A DNA stretch of 64,000 nucleotides from Luzula sylvatica (Eukaryota; Streptophyta; Magnoliopsida; Poales; Juncaceae). The stretch spans positions 62,001 through 126,000 of the forward strand of contig CAMPEJ010000011.1 of the NCBI GenBank assembly GCA_946800325.1, in the 5' to 3' direction. This document shows, in pieces, positions 54,577 through 64,000 of the stretch (the stretch's first letter is position 1; the number at the start of each line of letters is the position of its first letter). The notes beneath the pieces were generated by a model. It worked only from the letters and a program-made list of their open reading frames with translations. It was not told the DNA's origin and did no database searches. The translations under genes were made by a program, and so were the position numbers.

Positions 54577-56188
54577 CGATTCAAAACAATCTGTTTATGC
54601 TTTGGTGAGTTCAAATAACGTATTTTGAGATCATTGGAATCGTATCTTTTACCACATAACATTTCACCAAAATTTACAAACACTAAGAAAGTTTGTTTTT
54701 CGATTCAAAACAATTTGTTTATGCTTTGGGGAGTTCAAATAACGTATTTTTAGATCATTCGAATCGTATCTTTTACCACATAACATTTCACCAAAATTTA
54801 CAAACGCTAAGAAAGTTTGTTTTTCGATTCAAAACAATCTGTTTAAGCTTTGGGGAGTTCAAATATCGTATTTTGAGATCATTTGAATCGTATCTTTTAC
54901 TACATAACATTTCACCAAAATTTACAAACACTAAGAAAGTTTGTTTTTCGATTCAAAACAATCGGTTTATGCTTTGGGGAGTTAAAATAACGTATTTTGA
55001 GATCATTTGAATCGTATCTTTTACCACATAACATTTCACCAAAATTTACAAACACTGAGAAAGTTTGATTTTCGATTCAAAACAATATGTTTATGCTTTG
55101 GGGAGTACAAATAACGTATTTTGAGATCATTTGAATCGTATCTTTTACTACATAACATTTCACCAAAATTTACAAACACTAAGAAAGTTTGTTTTTCGAT
55201 TCAAAACAATTTGCTTATGCTTTGGGGAGTTCAAATAACGTATTTTGAGATCATTCGACTCGTATCTTTTACCACATAACATTTCACCAAAATTTACAAA
55301 CACTAAGAAAGTTTGTTTTTCGATTCAAAACAATCTGTTTATGCTTTGGGGAGTTCAAATAACGTATTTTGAGATCATTGGAATCGTATCTTTTACTACA
55401 TAACATTTCACCAAAATTTACAAACACTAAGAAAGTTTGTTTTTCGATTCAAAACAATCTGTTTATGCTTTGGGGAGTTCAAATAACTTATTTTGAGATC
55501 ATTTGAATCGTATCTTTTACCACATAACATTTCACCAAACTTTACAAACACTAAGAAAGTTTGTTTTTCGATTCAAAACAATCTGTTTATGCTTTGGGGA
55601 GTTCAAATGACGTATTTTGAGATCATTTGAATCGTATCTTTTACCACATAACATTTCACCAAAATTTACAAACACTAAGAAAGTTTAATTTTCGATTCAA
55701 AACAATCTGTTTATGCTTTGGGGAGTTCAAATAACGTATTTTGAGATTATTTGAATCGTATCTTTTACTACATAACATTTCACCAAAATTTACAAACACT
55801 AAGAAAGTTTGTTTTTCGATTCAAAACAATTTGTTTATCCTTTGGGGAGTCCAAATAACATATTTGTAGATCATTCGAATCGTATCTTTTACCACATAAC
55901 ATTTCACCAAAATTTACAAACACTGAGAAAGTTTGATTTTCGATTCAAAACAATCTGTTTATGCTTTGGGGAGTTCAAATAACATATTTTGAGATCATTT
56001 GAATCGTATCTTTTACTACATAACATTTCACCAAAATTTACAAACACTAAGAAAGTTTGATTTTCGATTCAAAACAATATGTTTATGCTTTGTGGAGTTC
56101 AAATAACGTATTTTGAGATCATTGGAATCGTATCTTTTACTACATAACATTTCACCAAAATTTACAAACACTAAGAAAGTTTGTTTTT
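54577..56188 (+). repeat. Territory III 13-monomer HOR, instance 4 (type unit)
   Basis: It is followed immediately by a second full copy at 56,189, so this is the cleanest tandem HOR in the window. Private marks shared by both copies: GAGTTAAAATAACG in C (54,981 and 56,593), GAGTACAAAT (55,106 and 56,718) and CTTTGTGGAG (56,089 and 57,701). CAAATGACG (about 55,605) is found in this copy only. The A-B-C block lies at 54,701-55,072. Confidence 0.92.
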
Positions 56189-57800
56189 CGATTCAAAACA
56201 ATCTGTTTATGCTTTGGTGAGTTCAAATAACGTATTTTGAGATCATTGGAATCGTATCTTTTACCACATAACATTTCACCAAAATTTACAAACACTAAGA
56301 AAGTTTGTTTTTCGATTCAAAACAATTTGTTTATGCTTTGGGGAGTTCAAATAACGTATTTTTAGATCATTCGAATCGTATCTTTTACCACATAACATTT
56401 CACCAAAATTTACAAACGCTAAGAAAGTTTGTTTTTCGATTCAAAACAATCTGTTTAAGCTTTGGGGAGTTCAAATATCGTATTTTGAGATCATTTGAAT
56501 CGTATCTTTTACTACATAACATTTCACCAAAATTTACAAACACTAAGAAAGTTTGTTTTTCGATTCAAAACAATCGGTTTATGCTTTGGGGAGTTAAAAT
56601 AACGTATTTTGAGATCATTTGAATCGTATCTTTTACCACATAACATTTCACCAAAATTTACAAACACTGAGAAAGTTTGATTTTCGATTCAAAACAATAT
56701 GTTTATGCTTTGGGGAGTACAAATAACGTATTTTGAGATCATTTGAATCGTATCTTTTACTACATAACATTTCACCAAAATTTACAAACACTAAGAAAGT
56801 TTGTTTTTCGATTCAAAACAATTTGCTTATGCTTTGGGGAGTTCAAATAACGTATTTTGAGATCATTCGACTCGTATCTTTTACCACATAACATTTCACC
56901 AAAATTTACAAACACTAAGAAAGTTTGTTTTTCGATTCAAAACAATCTGTTTATGCTTTGGGGAGTTCAAATAACGTATTTTGAGATCATTGGAATCGTA
57001 TCTTTTACTACATAACATTTCACCAAAATTTACAAACACTAAGAAAGTTTGTTTTTCGATTCAAAACAATCTGTTTATGCTTTGGGGAGTTCAAATAACT
57101 TATTTTGAGATCATTTGAATCGTATCTTTTACCACATAACATTTCACCAAACTTTACAAACACTAAGAAAGTTTGTTTTTCGATTCAAAACAATCTGTTT
57201 ATGCTTTGGGGAGTTCAAATAACGTATTTTGAGATCATTTGAATCGTATCTTTTACCACATAACATTTCACCAAAATTTACAAACACTAAGAAAGTTTAA
57301 TTTTCGATTCAAAACAATCTGTTTATGCTTTGGGGAGTTCAAATAACGTATTTTGAGATTATTTGAATCGTATCTTTTACTACATAACATTTCACCAAAA
57401 TTTACAAACACTAAGAAAGTTTGTTTTTCGATTCAAAACAATTTGTTTATCCTTTGGGGAGTCCAAATAACATATTTGTAGATCATTCGAATCGTATCTT
57501 TTACCACATAACATTTCACCAAAATTTACAAACACTGAGAAAGTTTGATTTTCGATTCAAAACAATCTGTTTATGCTTTGGGGAGTTCAAATAACATATT
57601 TTGAGATCATTTGAATCGTATCTTTTACTACATAACATTTCACCAAAATTTACAAACACTAAGAAAGTTTGATTTTCGATTCAAAACAATATGTTTATGC
57701 TTTGTGGAGTTCAAATAACGTATTTTGAGATCATTGGAATCGTATCTTTTACTACATAACATTTCACCAAAATTTACAAACACTAAGAAAGTTTGTTTTT
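56189..57800 (+). repeat. Territory III 13-monomer HOR, instance 5 (tandem copy)
   Basis: The exact 1,612-bp offset copy of 54,577-56,188, with only one difference noticed by eye (CAAATAACG where copy 1 has CAAATGACG). It starts with GGTGAGTTC directly after the CTTTGTGGAG monomer of copy 1. Near-identity over 1.6 kb implies a very recent exchange. Confidence 0.92.
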
Positions 57801-59660
57801 CGATTCAAAACAATCTGTTTATGCTTTGGGGAGTTCAAATAACTTATTTTGAGATCATTTGAATCGTATCTTTTACCACATAACATTTCACCAAACTTTA
57901 CAAACACTAAGAAAGTTTGTTTTTCGATTCAAAACAATCTGTTTATGCTTTGGGGAGTTCAAATAACGTATTTTGAGATCATTTGAATCGTATCTTTTAC
58001 TACATAACATTTCACCAAAATTTACAAACACTAAGAAAGTTTGTTTTTCGATTCAAAACAATCTGTTTATGCTTTGGGGAGTTCAAATAACGTATTTTGA
58101 GATCATTTGAATCGTATCTTTTACCACATAACATTTCACCAAAATTTACGAACACTGAGAAAGTTTGATTTTCGATTCAAAACAATCTGTCTATGCTTTG
58201 GGGAGTTCAAATAACGTATTTTGAGATCATTTGAATCGTATCTTTTACTACATAACATTTCACCAAAATTTACAAACACTAAGAAAGTTTGTTTTTCGAT
58301 TCAAAACAATTTGTTTATCCTTTGGGGAGTCCAAATAACATATTTGTAGATCATTCGAATCGTATCTTTTACCACATAACATTTCACCAAAATTTACGAA
58401 CACTGAGAAAGTTTGATTTTCGATTCAAAACAATCTGTTTATGCTTTGGGGAGTTCAAATAACTTATTTTGAGATCATTTGAATCGTATCTTTTACCACA
58501 TAACATTTCACCAAACTTTACAAACACTAAGAAAGTTTGTTTTTCGATTCAAAACAATCTGTTTATGCTTTGGGGAGTTCAAATAACGTATTTTGAGATC
58601 ATTTGAATCGTATCTTTTACCACATAACATTTCACCAAAATTTACAAACACTAAGAAAGTTTAATTTTCGATTCAAAACAATCTGTTTATGCTTTGGGGA
58701 GTTCAAATAACGTATTTTGAGATTATTTGAATCGTATCTTTTACTACATAACATTTCACCAAAATTTACAAACACTAAGAAAGTTTGTTTTTCGATTCAA
58801 AACAATTTGTTTATCCTTTGGGGAGTCCAAATAACATATTTGTAGATCATTCGAATCGTATCTTTTACCACATAACATTTCACCAAAATTTACAAACACT
58901 GAGAAAGTTTGATTTTCGATTCAAAACAATCTGTTTATGCTTTGGGGAGTTCAAATAACATATTTTGAGATCATTTGAATCGTATCTTTTACTACATAAC
59001 ATTTCACCAAAATTTACAAACACTAAGAAAGTTTGATTTTCGATTCAAAACAATATGTTTATGCTTTGTGGAGTTCAAATAACGTATTTTGAGATCATTG
59101 GAATCGTATCTTTTACTACATAACATTTCACCAAAATTTACAAACACTAAGAAAGTTTGTTTTTCGATTCAAAACAATCTGTTTATGCTTTGGGGAGTTC
59201 AAATAACTTATTTTGAGATCATTTGAATCGTATCTTTTACCACATAACATTTCACCAAACTTTACAAACACTAAGAAAGTTTGTTTTTCGATTCAAAACA
59301 ATCTGTTTATGCTTTGGGGAGTTCAAATAACGTATTTTGAGATCATTTGAATCGTATCTTTTACTACATAACATTTCACCAAAATTTACAAACACTAAGA
59401 AAGTTTGTTTTTCGATTCAAAACAATCTGTTTATGCTTTGGGGAGTTCAAATAACGTATTTTGAGATCATTTCAATCGTATCTTTTACCACATAACATTT
59501 CACCAAAATTTACGAACACTGAGAAAGTTTGATTTTCGATTCAAAACAATCTGTCTATGCTTTGGGGAGTTCAAATAACGTATTTTGAGATCATTTGAAT
59601 CGTATCTTTTACTACATAACATTTCACCAAAATTTACAAACACTATGAAAGTTTGTTTTT
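57801..59660 (+). repeat. 11-monomer repeat with hybrid monomer
   Basis: The four monomers at 57,801-58,296 (AACTTATT, TACTAC, ACGAACACTGAG, CTGTCTA) recur at 59,165-59,660, 1,364 bp (11 units) later. Between them the monomer at 58,297 joins a TTGTTTATCC/GAGTCC left half to an ACGAACACTGAG right half. The stretch 58,421-59,164 is the tail of the 13-monomer HOR, including the CTTTGTGGAG monomer (about 59,065). Confidence 0.85.
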
Positions 59661-62264
59661 CGATTCAAAACAATTTGTTTATGCTTTGGGGAGTTCAAAT
59701 AACGTATTTTGAGATCATTTGAATCGTATCTTTTACCACATAACATTTCACCAAAATTTACAAACACTAAGAAAGTTTGTTTTTCGATTCAAAACAATTT
59801 GTTTATGCTTTGGGGAGTTCAAATAACATATTTTTTGATCATTCGAATCGTATCTTTTACCACATAACATTTCACCAAAATTTACAAACACTAAGAAAGT
59901 TTGTTTTTCGATTCAAAACAATATGTTTATGCTTTGGGGGGTTCAAATAACGTATTTTGAGATCATTTGAATCGTATCTTTTACCACATAACATTTCACC
60001 AAAATTTACAAACACTAAGAAAGTTTGTTTTTCGATTCAAAACAATCTGTTTAAGCTTTGGGGAGTTCAAATAACGTATTTTGAGATCATTTGAATCGTA
60101 TCTTTTACCACATAACATTTCACCAAAATTTACAAACACTAAGAAACTTTGTTTTTCGATTCAAAATAATCTGTTTATGCTTTGGGGAGTTCAAATAACG
60201 TATTTCGAGATCATTTGAATCGTATCTTTTACCACATAACATTTCACCAAAATTTACAAACACTAAGAAAGTTTGTTTTTCGATTCAAAACAATCTGTTT
60301 ATGCTTTGGGGAGTTCAAATAACTTATTTTGAGATCATTTGAATCGTATCTTTTACCACATAACATTTCACCAAACTTTACAAACACTAAGAAAGTTTGT
60401 TTTTCGATTCAAAACAATCTGTTTATGCTTTGGGGAGTTCAAATAACGTATTTTGAGATCATTTGAATCGTATCTTTTACCACATAACATTTCACCAAAA
60501 TTTACAAACACTAAGAAAGTTTAATTTTCGATTCAAAACAATCTGTTTATGCTTTGGGGAGTTCAAATAACGTATTTTGAGATTATTTGAATCGTATCTT
60601 TTACTACATAACATTTCACCAAAATTTACAAACACTAAGAAAGTTTGTTTTTCGATTCAAGACAATTTGTTTATCCTTTGGGGAGTCCAAATAACATATT
60701 TGTAGATCATTCGAATCGTATCTTTTACCACATAACATTTCACCAAAATTTACAAACACTGAGAAAGTTTGATTTTCGATTCAAAACAATCTGTTTATGC
60801 TTTGGGGAGTTCAAATAACATATTTTGAGATCATTTGAATCGTATCTTTTACCACATAACATTTCACCAAAATTTACAAACACTAAGAAAGTTTAATTTT
60901 CGATTCAAAACAATCTGTTTATGCTTTGGTGAGTTCAAATAACGTATTTTGAGATCATTTGAATCGTATCTTTTACTACATAACATTTCACCAAAATTTA
61001 CAAACACTAAGAAAGTTTGTTTTTCGATTCAAAACAATCTGTTTATGCTTTGGGGAGTTCAAATAATATATTTTGAGATCATTTGAATCGTATCTTTTAC
61101 CACATAACATTTCACCAAAATTTACAAACACTGAGAAAGTTTGATTTTCGATTCAAAACAATCTGTTTATGCTTTGGGGAGTTCAAATAACGTATTTTGA
61201 GATCATTTGAATCGTATCTTTTACTACATAACATTTCACCAAAATTTACAAACACTATGAAAGTTTGTTTTTCGATTCAAAACAATTTGTTTATGCTTTG
61301 GGGAGTTCAAATAACGTATTTTGAGATTATTTGAATCGTATCTTTTACCACATAACATTTCACCAAAATTTACAAACACTAAGAAAGTTTGTTTTTCGAT
61401 TCAAAACAATTTGTTTATGCTTTCGGGAGTTCAAATAACATATTTTTTGATCATTCGAATCGTATCTTTTACCACATAACATTTCACCAAAATTTACAAA
61501 CACTAAGAAAGTTTGTTTTTCGATTCAAAACAATATGTTTATGCTTTGGGGAGTTCAAATAACGTATTTTGAGATCATTTGAATCGTATCTTTTACCACA
61601 TAACATTTCACCAAAATTTACAAACACTAAGAAAGTTTGTTTTTCGATTCAAAACAATCTGTTTAAGCTTTGGGGAGTTCAAATAACGTATTTTGAGATC
61701 ATTTGAATCGTATCTTTTACCACATAACTTTTCACCAAAATTTACAAACACTAAGAAAGTTTGTTTTTCGATTCAAAATAATCTGTTTATGCTTTGGGGA
61801 GTTCAAATAACGTATTTCGAGATCATTTGAATCGTATCTTTTACCACATAACATTTCACCAAAATTTACAAACACTAAGAAAGTTTGTTTTTCGATTCAA
61901 AACAATCTGTTTATGCTTTGGGGAGTTCAAATAACTTATTTTGAGATCATTTGAATCGTATCTTTTACCACATAACATTTCACCAAACTTTACAAACACT
62001 AAGAAAGTTTGTTTTTCGATTCAAAACAATCTGTTTATGCTTTGGGGAGTTCAAATAACGTATTTTGAGATCATTTGAATCGTATCTTTTACCACATAAC
62101 ATTTCACTAAACTTTACAAACACTAAGAAAGTTTGTTTTTCGATTCAAAACAATTTGTTTATGCTTTGGGGAGTTCAAATAGCGTATTTTGAGATCATTT
62201 GAATCGTATCTTTTACTACATAACATTTCACCAAAATTTACAAACACTAAGAAAGTTTGATTTT
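59289..62264 (+). repeat. Dispersed copy of 49,989-52,964 (24 monomers, offset 9,300 bp)
   Basis: The run of variants, including two 13-monomer-spaced TTTTTTGATC modules (59,785 and 61,397) and the TTTCGAG monomers (about 60,204 and 61,816), matches 49,989-52,964 at an offset of 75 monomers. The copies are separated by 6.3 kb holding the 13-monomer HOR pair. Private changes here include GATTCAAGACAATT (about 60,655), GGGGGGTTC (about 59,936), CACTAAACTTT (about 62,105) and AAATAGCG (about 62,178). Confidence 0.85.
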
Positions 62265-63380
62265 CGATTCAAAACAATCTGTCTATGCTTTGGGGAGTTC
62301 AAATAACGTATTTTGAGATCATTTGAATCGTATCTTTTACTACATAACATTTCACCAAAATTTACAAACACTATGAAAGTTTGTTTTTCGATTCAAAACA
62401 ATTTGTTTATGCTTTGGGGAGTTCAAATAACGTATTTTGAGATCATTTGAATCGTATCTTTTACCACATAACATTTCACCAAAATTTACAAACACTAAGA
62501 AAGTTTGTTTTTCGATTCAAAACAATTTGTTTATGCTTTGGGGAGTTCAAATAACATATTTTTTGATCATTCGAATCGTATCTTTTACCACATAACATTT
62601 CACCAAAATTTACAAACACTAAGAAAGTTTGTTTTTCGATTCAAAACAATATGTTTATGCTTTGGGGGGTTCAAATAACGTATTTTGAGATCATTTGAAT
62701 CGTATCTTTTACCACATAACATTTCACCAAAATTTACAAACACTAAGAAAGTTTGTTTTTCGATTCAAAACAATCTGTTTAAGCTTTGGGGAGTTCAAAT
62801 AACGTATTTTGAGATCATTTGAATCGTATCTTTTACCACATAACATTTCACCAAAATTTACAAACACTAAGAAACTTTGTTTTTCGATTCAAAACAATCT
62901 GTTTATGCTTTGGGGAGTTCAAATAACTTATTTTGAGATCATTTGAATCGTATCTTTTACCACATAACATTTCACCAAACTTTACAAACACTAAGAAAGT
63001 TTGTTTTTCGATTCAAAACAATCTGTTTATGCTTTGGGGAGTTCAAATAACGTATTTTGAGATCATTTGAATCGTATCTTTTACCACATAACATTTCACC
63101 AAAATTTACAAACACTAAGAAAGTTTAATTTTCGATTCAAAACAATCTGTTTATGCTTTGGGGAGTTCAAATAACGTATTTTGAGATTATTTGAATCGTA
63201 TCTTTTACTACATACCATTTCACCAAAATTTACAAACACTGAGAAAGTTTGTTTTTCGATTCAAAACAATCTGTTTAAGCTTTGGGGAGTTCAAATAACG
63301 TATTTTGAGATCATTTGAATCGTATCTTTTACCACATAACATTTTACCAAAATTTACAAACACTAAGAAAGTTTGTTTTT
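62265..63380 (+). repeat. Contracted module leading to the last 13-monomer HOR
   Basis: Nine 124-bp monomers. The TTTTTTGATC monomer is at 62,513 with GGGGGGTTC in the next unit, as at 59,909, so this is a further copy of the 59.5-60.2 kb order. The spacing from the previous module is 9 units, against 10 in the corresponding place at 52,097-53,337. CATACCATTTCACC (about 63,214) is private. Confidence 0.8.
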
Positions 63381-64000
63381 CGATTCAAAACAATCTGTTT
63401 ATGCTTTGGTGAGTTCAAATAACGTATTTTGAGATCATTGGAATCGTATCTTTTACCACATAACATTTCACCAAAATTTACAAACACTAAGAAAGTTTGT
63501 TTTTCGATTCAAAACAATTTGTTTATGCTTTGGGGAGTTCAAATAACGTATTTTTAGATCATTCGAATCGTATCTTTTACCACATAACATTTCACCAAAA
63601 TTTACAAACGCTAAGAAAGTTTGTTTTTCGATTCAAAACAATCTGTTTAAGCTTTGGGGAGTTCAAATATCGTATTTTGAGATCATTTGAATCGTATCTT
63701 TTACTACAAAACATTTCACCAAAATTTACAAACACTAAGAAAGTTTGTTTTTCGATTCAAAACAATCGGTTTATGCTTTGGGGAGTTCAAATAACGTATT
63801 TTGAGATCATTTGAATCGTATCTTTTACCACATAACATTTCACCAAAATTTACAAACACTGAGAAAGTTTGATTTTCGATTCAAAACAATATGTTTATGC
63901 TTTGGGGAGTTCAAATAACGTATTTTGAGATCATTTGAATCGTATCTTTTACTACATAACATTTCACCAAAATTTACAAACACTAAGAAAGTTTGTTTTT
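63381..64000 (+). repeat. Territory III 13-monomer HOR, instance 6, cut by window end
   Basis: It starts with GGTGAGTTC/TTGGAATC, then A (63,505), B, C with CGGTTTA, and an ATGTTTA monomer that reaches the window edge. B has TACTACAAAACATTT (about 63,706), a private change. The array clearly continues past base 64,000. Confidence 0.87.

Larger units (their letters stand above)
1..64000 (+). repeat. 124-bp satellite DNA array, whole window
   Basis: Every line of the window is the same 124-bp unit in head-to-tail order; no inverted monomer, transposon or unique sequence interrupts it. The period is fixed by landmark spacing: diagnostic variants lie at exact multiples of 124 bp, for example 54,577 to 56,189 (13 units) and 48,253 to 54,701 (52 units). 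About 516 monomers fit. The consensus is about 29% G+C with one G4 run (CTTTGGGGAG) and three CpGs per unit. Size, homogeneity and higher-order structure are those of a eukaryotic centromeric or pericentromeric satellite; that location is inferred, since no CENH3 or cytological data are present. The array is cut by both window edges. No gene, RNA gene, origin or promoter is supported anywhere in it. Confidence 0.97.

Noticed and set aside
1..64000. CRISPR array
   Set aside because: There are no unique spacers: the whole 124-bp period is repeated, variant differences are single substitutions, and no cas gene is present.
1..64000. Replication origin iterons or bacterial tandem repeats
   Set aside because: Hundreds of 124-bp units with nested HORs over 64 kb and no replication or partition gene do not resemble iteron clusters; a eukaryotic satellite explains all of it.
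1..64000. G-quadruplex array from the GGGG runs
   Set aside because: Only one G4 run occurs per 124 bp, too far apart for an intramolecular quadruplex.
1..64000. Transposon or LTR insertion within the array
   Set aside because: I followed the repeat through the window and found no break longer than the 50-bp deletions; all length changes are 1-3 bp, 50 bp or whole monomers.

Overview
The whole 64 kb is one uninterrupted block of tandem satellite DNA. The monomer is 124 bp and about 29% G+C (36 of 124 in the consensus), repeated head-to-tail about 516 times on one strand orientation from base 1 to base 64000. The array starts and ends mid-monomer, so it continues past both edges. I see no protein-coding gene, tRNA, rRNA, transposon, CRISPR array or unique spacer. 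An AT-rich satellite of this size and homogeneity points to a eukaryotic nuclear genome, most likely centromeric or pericentromeric heterochromatin. The sequence alone does not identify the species. From memory, a 124-bp centromeric satellite has been reported in the holocentric woodrush Luzula sylvatica; I could not compare sequences, so this is only a lead to test.

Monomers differ from each other by a few diagnostic substitutions, and the order of the variants repeats, giving nested higher-order repeats (HORs). Three territories are visible. Territory I (1 to about 12.7 kb) uses variants with GGGGATTTC, CGAATC, TTTCTGC...AATG, CCGTTTG and GTTTAATT; its HOR grows from 10, 13 and 14 monomers to a 21-monomer, 2.6 kb unit repeated twice plus a partial copy. 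Two identically truncated 74-bp monomers (12,640 and 13,458) mark its right edge. Territory II (about 12.7 to 39.3 kb) is built around a three-monomer block (AAACGCTAAG and AAATATCG markers) found about 24 times across territories II and III, with many local 2-, 4-, 9- and 13-monomer duplications. It ends in a 5,703-bp, 46-monomer tandem duplication (27,792-33,494 and 33,495 to about 39,100). Territory III (39.3 to 64 kb) keeps a strict 124-bp grid between the landmarks checked and alternates a 13-monomer HOR (1,612 bp; 39,821, 44,533, 48,129, 54,577, 56,189 and 63,381) with a second module marked by TTTTTTGATC (42,425, 46,765, 50,485, 52,097, 53,337, 59,785, 61,397, 62,513).

The apparent reading frames (up to 105 codons) are artefacts. 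Because 124 = 1 mod 3, each pass through the monomer is read in a new frame, and one variant trio happens to lack stops. They open on TTG and encode the same DNA in three frames. Nothing here suggests a gene system. The content of interest is the satellite's architecture, its internal dyad and A/T-tract phasing, and the clear record of recent unequal exchange and segmental copying.
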